Below, in pieces: positions 23,473 through 33,300 of a stretch of 64,000 bases of DNA. The position numbers and the translations under genes were made by a program. The stretch is from Trifolium pratense (lineage: Eukaryota; Streptophyta; Magnoliopsida; Fabales; Fabaceae): contig NC_060060.1 of the NCBI RefSeq assembly GCF_020283565.1, forward strand, positions 47,480,015-47,544,014. The letters are read 5' to 3'. Positions within the stretch are counted from its first letter, which is position 1. Every line of letters starts with the position of its first letter. Below the pieces are notes generated by a model, which saw nothing but the letters and a program-made list of their open reading frames with translations, was not told the origin of the DNA and ran no database searches.

Positions 23473-25722
23473 ATGGGAAAAACACCATGTTGTGATAAAC
23501 ATGAAGTGAAGAGAGGAGCTTGGACACCTGAAGAAGATGAAATATTAGTTGAGTATATTAACAAAAATGGACATGGAAGTTGGAGAACACTTCCAAAACT
23601 AGCAGGTGCATGTTTCCTAGTATGCTTTGTTCATTCCATGTTCTTGTTTTATTTTGTTCCTTTTCTTCTTTGCTTTTGTTTTGCTTCTTAGCTTTGAAAG
23701 TCTTGAAGCTAGGTGGAAATAGAGGTTATGGTAGAAAGGCTTAGAAGAGGGTGTATTTGAATTTCATATTTCTTCTATGATTTACATTCATTGGTTGGTG
23801 GTCTAAGTACATGTAATTTCAATTTTTTTAAAAACTTTTTTTGTGTTGGTATTTATGAGTTTTTTTCTTTGAAAACTTGGTATCCGGCCTAGGACCGACT
23901 AATCCAAAGGGACCAATTCCACCGCCCACTTGCGGGAGCCCTATTTAAAGCCAGAGTTTTTTTTGCTCTGTATGGACTTAGCCCACCGAAATTGACACTA
24001 GGGGAAATCGAACCTGGTATTTATGAGTGAGTGACAAATTAAAGATACAAATTTTGTTGCTGCCCTTATCTAGGTCACAATGTTTTTAGATATTAGTTGA
24101 AGACTCTAGATCTTGAAGAAACTCCAATCACAATGTGATTTTCTTAAGACCAAAGAGTAAACCCACAGGTTAGTTGAAACGTTGGAGTGTGCTCTTTTCA
24201 AGGTCTCAGGTTCGAATCTTCCTAGTGCCACTTCCTATAATGGGCAAGTCCATACAAAGCAAAGCTCTGACCTTAAATGGACTGTCCGCTAGTGGACGGT
24301 GAGATTGGTTTCCTCGGATTAATCAGTCTTTGGGCTAGATACCGATTCTTCAGAAGAAAAAAAAAAAAAAAGACCAAGTAGTCGTTTTGGCCTCTAGATG
24401 GCTGAGACGGTGTCACTATAGTTTCTAAATGTGTGAAAATTACAGAAAACATCTGAGAGTAGTTTCTATTAATATTTGATGGATCAAACCAACTGTATTT
24501 CTCCTTGTATTCAGTTCTCTATAATGAATTAAGAATGTACTGTAAAACACTTGAAAGTGTTCTCTAAAATAGTCTCTATTGATTACATACTACAATTTTA
24601 CATATCTATTCTATTAGTAAAACTCTAATGTTCAGAACTTAACAGGTCTCCTTCGATGTGGAAAAAGTTGCCGGCTTCGGTGGATAAATTATCTTCGCCC
24701 TGACATTAAGCGTGGACCATTTACTACCGATGAAGAAAACAGAATTATTCATTTTCATACCATGCTTGGCAACAGGTAACACATTGCTCCTTATGCTTAT
24801 TTTCTTGCTTATACAATGGTAGTTGCAGTTCTGCTGTGAACCTTAATATTATAGAAAATTGTGGTCGGATTCTCTGATGAACCGCAATTACTATTACAAT
24901 GTGGTTGCAAGAGACTATAAACCTTGACATTGTAACGGCAATTACATTCAGAGTTTAATTTTGATATACTGTCGGTGTAAAAAGTTTTACAATTTCAAAA
25001 TTTCCAACCATTCATGTATGAATTTAATTAAGATTAAGGTTAAACGTTTTTAGTGATATGATTATAATTGATTGACACTGTAAAATATTTTTACACTGAC
25101 ATTGTATATGAACTAAATCCTACATTTAATTTATAGGTGGGCTGCTATAGCATCCCAAATTCCAGGACGAACAGACAATGAAATAAAGAACTACTGGAAC
25201 ACACAACTGAAGAAGCGCGTCACTCAGTCGGGAAATTCACTAGCGACACAACAGCACCACTATCTCAGTTCTGATCATATTGTTGTCAAGCCCGAATCTC
25301 CTTCGAAACAGCACATGATGCAATGGGAAAGTGACAAAATCGAAGCTGAGGCGAAGTTGCCAACAAGTGAAACACATTCTGATTACTTTCTTCAACTTTG
25401 GAATTCTGAGGTTGGAAAGTCATTTAGAATGATCAAAGGAAAAGAGATAATGTGTCAAAGCACTGTCTCAGAGGCATCATCATCCTCAAAATTGGAGTCA
25501 TGTTCAAACAATGATAGCAGTGCCTTGGTAAACAAGTCACAAGAAGAACAAGGTAGTGACTATAAACCAAAACTTGAAGATGGCATAACAGGTTCAGAGT
25601 CAGGCTATTATGAATTTCTCGATTCTTATGATTCTGCACTAAATCGCCTTCTAGACGATGAAATTGGATTCTCAGAACAAAATGAAAGTTTTCTCAATAC
25701 ACTTTTTGGTAGATGTGACTAA
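23473..25722 (+). CDS. R2R3-MYB transcription factor
   Basis: Exons 23473-23605, 24646-24775 and 25137-25722 join in frame at GT/AG borders into a 282-aa protein. I chose the ATG at 23473 because it gives the usual N terminus [17 protein letters not shown]; an in-frame ATG at 23458 would add five residues. R2 has Trp 17, 37 and 57. R3 has Phe70 in the first position, then Trp 89 and 108. [20 protein letters not shown] is the R3 recognition helix region. The intron positions match the other MYB gene, but the subgroup differs (PCCDK type, GLLRCGKSC), so this is not a recent tandem copy. The C terminus is Ser/Glu-rich and acidic, fitting an activator. I cannot place the subgroup by eye. Intron 1 carries two SINEs. 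Confidence 0.88.
23861..24015 (-). mobile_element. tRNA-derived SINE in MYB intron 1, minus strand
   Basis: The element is flanked by a perfect 13-bp target duplication ggtatttatgagt (23848-23860 and 24016-24028). On the minus strand it has the B box aggttcgatttcccc and ends in an A-rich tail (T-run at 23861). It shares the 3' segment cggataccaa with the SINEs at 24154 and 27672. Confidence 0.8.
24154..24369 (+). mobile_element. tRNA-derived SINE in MYB intron 1, plus strand
   Basis: The flanks share aagaccaa (24146-24153 and 24370-24377). The A-box-like ggttagttgaaacgttgg, the B box caggttcgaatcttcc and a poly-A tail of about 15 bases are all visible. It belongs to the same family as the minus-strand SINE 140 bp upstream. 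Confidence 0.8.
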
Positions 25723-27313
25723 CAAATGTAGTCATACATTCATGCGTCGAGTCGTTGGATAGAGATCAGATGACTCATAATCAACAAATCGGATTAAAAG
25801 ACATGTTCAGCGTTGAGTCGTCTTATCTTCATCTAACAACTTCATTTGTATGACTAAATCCTTCTTCCTCATAGTTACCTTAATCTGATATAGAACTTTT
25901 GACTTTTTAAGATTCCTTCAATTATTGAATGTTGTCAGTGTAGTTGATTTTGCATATGTTCTTCTAACAATTGCTGCTACTTATGGACTTAAACTCTTTA
26001 ATTTTACTTATGTATGATATTTAATTCTAATTTGATCATTGAGCCTATATAATTGATTCTTTTTAAATTTAGCTTATATACACATAATTATCTTTCAACT
26101 TTTTACTAGGCAAACTTGCCTTATAAGCAGATGAGGCTAGATACTTCTGTTAGATATATGGTCTGATGAGCAGTAAATAGAGTTGGCTCCTTGTTATCTT
26201 CAGTGATCAGTCCATATTATCTTGATTGTGAATGAACTTTGATGAAGTAAATGAGGCTCCTGATTCGATAAATTTGTTAAGCAATACAGTGGACCACCTT
26301 TATAAGTGAAATTATCTCGTAAATAAATAGTATAAGAAGAAAGGGTGAGAAAACTTATCTCGTGAAATTATCATATTTAGATTGTTTTGATACATTATTT
26401 AATTTTTTTAATTTTTGAGTGTTCAAATTTTATACCGAAATTTTTGTTATCACACAAGAGTTGCTCCCTTTATTAAGGAAACAGATTCAGTCTCATTGTC
26501 ATTTCATATGCAGTGGTCGTCTAATTAGAGTTGTCCGATCAAATTTTAACTCAATTTTAGTATTTTAAAATGTAACTTTTTTTACCTAAAATTAAAAATT
26601 ATTCGATTTTGATCTCAATGATTGCATGCCGTCATAGATGACAATTGCACCCAATCCGGGTCCTTTTATTAACCCTACTCACACTAAAGTGTACATAGGG
26701 TTAGGACACTTGGCTCCCGCGGCAGTAATGAATTATAATTATTTTTTATATTTAATAATTTAGATATTTTTTATAAGTTATTTACTTATTTTGTGTTTGT
26801 TTACCATAATAAAAACTATTTAAAAAAAAAAAGTTTTCAAAAATGATTTTTTTTTAGATAAATTACTCAGAATTTTATTTCTAATTAGAGTTTTAAAACA
26901 TTAATTAATCAAGAAGCCCATTCGTTACACAGTCATTACCTCTAGTTATTATTATATCTATGAAAAGCAACAAAAAAATAAAATAAATTATATATTTGAA
27001 AGCAAAATTGTCTTGAATCATTCTAAATTATGCTACTTTTCATTTTGCAATTACCAGATCCTAAATATTAGATCATTAATTCATATCTCAATGTTTAGTT
27101 TTATATCTATAATCCATGTAAGATCATCATATTGTTAAACTAACACACTCGATCTTTATTATGAGTGATTCTTCTTCATCTTTGAAGTTTTCATGTTTCC
27201 TAATTCATTCTTATATAGGGATTTCTTATTTGTAATGTATTATTGCATGCATGCATATTAGTATATAATATTGTAACACATTACATTATATAACAAAGAG
27301 AGATCAAATCAAG
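25723..27313. other. Intergenic, no gene seen
   Basis: This is the 3' flank of the MYB gene and the 5' flank of EXO84A. It is mostly AT-rich. A short GC-richer patch near 26630-26725 (cccaatccgggtcc, cttggctcccgcggcag) is unexplained. Confidence 0.5.
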
Positions 27314-30300
27314 ATGTCATTTGATCAAACACCTTTCATAACTCCAAGAGGATCTCTTTCAACAAGCATTGGAGATGCTGCTGAACTTCTTGAAGCCAAT
27401 CAAAATCTCTCACTAAGTGATAAGCTTAGGGTTTTCAAAAGCTCTACATTTGATCCCAATGCCTATGTTGCTTCCAAATCTCGCAGCATGAATGAGAAGG
27501 TTCATTACTCTCTATCTTAATGTCTCTTATTTGTATACATTGTGAATATTTATATAAGTTGAGTTCTATGTCAAGAATTGATAAAAGGGAATGTGTGTTT
27601 ATGTTGAGATTAATTCCTTGAGTTGGTCACACTAACAACAAATAAAGGGTAAAAGGTAAAACCATCTTACCAGTCGTTAGTTGGTCCAGTGGTGATTGGC
27701 GTTGAACTTGGTAGGGAGGATCACAGTTTGATCCCCGCAACTGTGATCGAGAGGGGGCTGAAACCACTTGATGCCAGAACTGACCCCAAAACTATAGGCA
27801 GTCTAGTGGGCCGGATACCGGTGGTGCAAAAAAAAAACGTCCTTAAGAGTTTTAACGTTACTGTATATTTAAGGTTGAATTCGAACTTGAGATGACTAGT
27901 TAAATTGGAAAGACATATATCATCTCATGTTTTTTAGTATGAATAAACGAATAAACATTTATTGATGATTGAATATTCTATTGTCTGACATTGATGATTG
28001 ATTATTCTATTGTCTGACATGCATATAAAAATAAAATATATATTTTTTGTGTAGCGCTCACTTAATATCCAACGATGTGTGCCTATAGATATCATGACGA
28101 GATTGTTTGCAGTCACAATCCCCTGCAATCAAGTAGCTAGACGAATCACTACTATTTATGCAAGACCAGACGACCTGTATTATAAATTCGTTAACAAAAT
28201 TTTAATCATTAGATAATATTCGATATATTCAATGTTCAAGATCTCTCTCTATAATCACTTTTTGACCGCAGGGAATCCATTTTCTAAATATTATATGTAC
28301 TGACAATGTATGTATGATTAGATTACAGTTTCAGCGTATATCTGTGTCTTCTTATGCAATGTGTTAGAGACAGTGTTGCCTTGTTTAATCAATATTTGCA
28401 ATTTTTACAGGAGATAAAACACTTGTGTGCTTATCTTATTGACCTTAAGAAGGCTTCCGCAGAAGAAATGCGCAAAAGTGTTCTTGCTAATTACTCTGCC
28501 TTCATACGGTGAGTACACATCAGACAAATATTAGTTAGTAGTTATGTTAATTTTCAGGGTTACCACATTCTAAAGTTTTTTTTGAAAGCTTGGTATCCGG
28601 CACACATTCTAAAGTTAATTTTAGAGAGTTTGTATGTTCTATTTACATATTAATGATGCTGATACAGTTCCAGAAAAGAAGTATATGAGGATAGGAAATA
28701 AGAAGTTGAGCTGAGTTTGAATTCTGTTATACAAGCTTATTTTTTCTGTTGTGAGATATAAAGCAATGGAAGTTAGAAATTAGGCTTTTATTGTTGTTAA
28801 TTTGGGACAAGTAATTTGGTTTGAATTTTACGGTTTTTGGAAGGTAATATACCTAATATTATAACACAACATTGTCCAATATTTGATAAATTTCAGACAC
28901 ATGTGATTACATTCAATTATGTCATTTCCTCAAATTATTACTGGTTTCGATGTGTCATTGTCGTGTCCGATGTCCATGTTTGTGTCAGTGCTTTATAGCT
29001 TCATACCACTTTTTACAGCAATGTATTACCATAATATGATGTCTAAAATGCCTTAGTTGAGGTTGCACTGCGGTCCGAAGACATCGAAAATCCTAATGTC
29101 ATGGTCCAGATCGCGGCCGCAGGACCTTTATTTAAAATCATTATTAAAATTTCTATCAGTATCTTCAAAACTAACTCTCTGCAATACTATGTGCAGTACT
29201 TCCAAAGAGATTTCAGATCTTGAAGGGGAGCTACTTTCCATGAGAAACCTTTTATCCAACCAAGCTGCATTGGTTCATGGTGTAGCAGATGGGTGTCAAC
29301 TTGGTTCATTGGTAACCGGAAACGAAGGTTCGGACATAGACGATATACTAAACGAGAAAACAGATATATCTAAAACAGAAAAATGGTTAATAGGATATCT
29401 AGAAACCCTTGATGTTCTATTAGCTGAGAAAAGAGTGGGTGAATCAATGGCTGCACTAGAAGAAGGAGAAAAAATGACAATAGAAATTGAAGAAGGGAAC
29501 ACTTTAAGTCCAAGTTTATTTCAAGCACTTGAAAATGCCATTACTGAACACAGACAAAAACTAGCTGATCAGCTAGCAGAAACAATCTGCCAACCATCAA
29601 CTCGTGCCACGGAGATTCGATCAACTGCATTAGCATTGAAAAATCTCGGAGACGGTCCTCGGGCTCATACGTTACTACTTAAATCTCACAAAGAAAAGTT
29701 GAACCGTAATATGCAAAGTCTCGAGACGACAACTTATGGTGGAGTCGGTGCATACACTGCATCAATTTCACACCTTGTTTTCTCAACCATTTCACAAGCA
29801 GCATCAGATTCTTTGACACTTTTTGCTGGTGAAGAACCTCAATATACATCTGAGCTAGTAACTTGGGCAGTAAGACAAGCCGAAGAATTTTCACTTCTCC
29901 TTAAGAAGCGAATTCTCGCCTCGATAGCTGCATCAGGAGGTCTTAGAATTGCATCTGAATGTGTTCATGTTTGTCTTAGTCACTGTAATCTTTTAGAGGC
30001 TAGTGGAATGGCACTTTCACCTGTGTTGATTAAACATTTTAGACCATTTGTTGAGCAAGCACTTAACACAAATTTGAAAAGAATTGAACAAAGTAGTGCT
30101 GCTTTAGCTGCTGCTGATGATTGGTTGCTTGCTTATGCGCCAACTACTAGGAATAATAATACTGGCCTACCTCCTGTTTCTTCTTTTTCTAGTTTGACTT
30201 CACACCAGCCTAAGCTTTCAAGCAGTGCTCACAAATTCAACTCTATGGTTCAGGTGATTACTTCTTAACTATATCAATCAATTAGGATTTGAATTAGCAA

Positions 30301-33300
30301 ATCATATCAACTAGCAATATTAGGCCTGATGCAGTTGCGGACACTGCCGCAATCGCAATATTGTGGCTACATCACGTGATGCATCCTGCAATTTGAAACC
30401 ACTCCCCTTTCCATCTTTATGTAATACATTTTTTATGTGTGAATCTATAGGAGCTTTTTGAAGACGTAGGGCCACTTGAAGTCCTACAATTGGATGGCCT
30501 TGCACTAGAAGGACTTCACCAAGTGTTCAACTTTTATGTTAATCTGTTAATAAATGCAATGCCAGGTTCAGCTGTCACTGAGAATCTAGAAGGCACAGGA
30601 CACAAAATTGTTAAAATTGCCGAGACAGAAACACAACAGATAGCATTGTTAGCTAACGCAATACTGCTAGCAGACGAGCTGCTTCCGCGAGCTGTCATCA
30701 AACTTTCACATAGCACAAAAGGTGATGATGATTCTCGGAGAAGAGCATCAGATATACAAAGACCTCCTGAACAGCGCGAACTCAAGAAAAAGCTGCAGCG
30801 CGAAGTTGATCGTCTGAGAGACAGTTTCTGCAGACAACATGCCCTTGAACTGATCTTTGCAGAAGATGGAGAACCACTTTTGAATGCTCAAATGTATTTG
30901 AGTATGGAGCAGAAAGGGGAGAGATCTGACTCGTTTCCTTCTGGAATTTTTCAGGTAAACAAACAAAGGGTGCTTCATGCTTCCTTTGGTTATAGCTCTA
31001 CACTTCTACTTTGTTATATTCTAACATGTTTTCATATAAGCATAGTGATAGTAGTATAATCTATGTAGCACCGATATAGACATCAGTAATAATTTGAAAA
31101 AGTAGAAGTGATTGAGTGTATCCACATGCATTGGCGTCGGACACTAACATGTGTCAGACACTGAATACGACTTCAATATGAAATGTCAATGCTAAACAGA
31201 ATATAATAAAGCTGATCAATTCCAAAATGATTGTCCAGGAGCTTTTTATAAGGCTTACCGGAGTAGCAAGCATTGCGGCAGATGTATTTGTGGGAAGGGA
31301 AAGGTTTGCAACTATTTTATTGATGCGACTTGCAGAAACAGTGATACTATGGCTTTCTGATGACCAAGCCTTTTGGGAAGACATTGAAACAGGCCCTTTG
31401 GGTCCTCTCGGCCTTCAACAGGTAGAGTGCTACTTTTCACCTTACCTCAGTTTCTAAAAAATGTCACATGTTTTCGAAAGTGTACTTTCTAACAACATAT
31501 ATTGTCTGAAAGAATACTTCTAAGCGGCACAAATCATTAGTTTTCTGAATGTGCGTACATATGGACTCATGTTAGGGGTGGAGAAAGTTTTTTCCAGAAT
31601 CATTTGTTTCTGATTTAAAGCATTGTTTGTTGGTACTATACAAAAAACTTGAACATTAAAACAAGGTAGTGTGGAAGTGATTTTAAAAACTTAATTGCAA
31701 ACATAATCTCTGGTGTAAGTAAACATTGAAAATGTTGTTTTCGAGACAAGTTAAGCTTTTGATAAGTGGACATGGAAATAGAATAAATAACGACGAAACT
31801 CTGAAAATATTGTAAAAATATTTATATTTTGGTATTTTATAAAAACAAATAGTAGGCATGGATTCTAAAAGTATCCTTAAACAGAACTCTTAATACACAA
31901 AAACTATTTCTAAGTTGGTAGTTTGTGAATAAATTATTGAAGATATTAGTTTAATGCTTTAAGATTAGTCACCAAAAATAATTTCAAACTCACTATTAAA
32001 TAATTGTGCAGCTTTATTTGGACATGCAATTTGTGATGATATTTTCAGCCCAAGGTCGTTACTTGTCTCGCCATCTGCATCAAGCTATTAAAAATATTAT
32101 TGGTAGGGCTATTGATGCTGTTGCTGCTTCAGGGCTAGATCCCAACAGGTACATTAGTACATATATATCTAGCTCTAAATAACATGTGTGACAAACAAAT
32201 TCTACCGTGGACTACTTTGATATGTAGTCTATTGTGGAACGGTGCTTGAAAATTATTTAATACACTACCATTGATAGACGTCGCCTTCCAGAAGTAGAAG
32301 CTCACGGTCCTACTTTGTCATGGATGAGATAATGACTTGATCGATGTCGGTTCAAAGGAAACAAAACACTCAACTCATTCGGATTTCCTTGTTTTTGTCG
32401 AACTGACACTGGTCAGGTTACCATCTGGGTCATAAGAACTGAGTTTCTACTTTTGAGGGTCATCGTCAATCATCATTAGAATTTCAAATGAGTTTTAAGT
32501 ATTGGTCCACCCCACAGAACCCACCTGGGTGGACCTAAGGTCAGGATGTTTTGGTTTGAGAAAATATTTTCTATTTTTATTTTAAATTCAAATCCAGCAC
32601 TAATTTTTATTTTATTTCCTGTTTTAAATATCTGTACAGAAAATAGAGGAAACATAAAATATATATATAATTGAATTGGATCGAATAACAGTAGATTGAG
32701 TGCATATTTAAAATATGAAAATATATAGAATTATAATAAGACGAAACTGCTACAGTCCGTCGCATAGAATTATAATAAGACGAAACTGCTACAGTCCGTC
32801 GCAGTGCTGCTAAAAAATAATATATGCTTTGAAAAGTTAATATAAGTAAGAAGAAATTATAACAAAACATTTTTATTCAAATATAAGATGCTTACAAGAT
32901 ATTGGATCTCTAGAATTCCTCAGATTGTTCTTCTTTGAGAATTTTTCGATGATCCATAATGAAAACTAAACTTCCTTTTATAGAGAGGAAGGAAGAGCCT
33001 AGACTTAATGTACTGACAGCTGTCAGTTGAAACAAAATAATTACATGACAATTATTTTTAATACAAACAAAAAACTTTTACAAAATAGTCAAAAGTAAAG
33101 ATAAAGATGTCTGCCACGAATCTAGCTTTTTGAAAAGCAAAGATTCCCAAATAATCTTGTCGGCCAAATGATAAAAATAATGATGCTTGAACCAATAATT
33201 TTTAATCCTGTAGATCTATAATGCCATAGCAATCGTCTCCATTATCTTTGGTTAGGCTTTGAGACGAATCTCCTGAGTCTTCATCGTTGTTGATGTCTGA

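Noticed and set aside
13708..25722. Recent tandem duplication of the two MYB genes
   Set aside because: Intron positions match, but the N termini, R2/R3 sequence and C termini belong to different subgroups.
29057..29196. In-frame extension upstream of EXO84A exon 3
   Set aside because: This is intron sequence that happens to stay open. The acceptor gtgcag at 29191-29196 joins exon 2 in frame and gives the family-conserved RTSKEIS.
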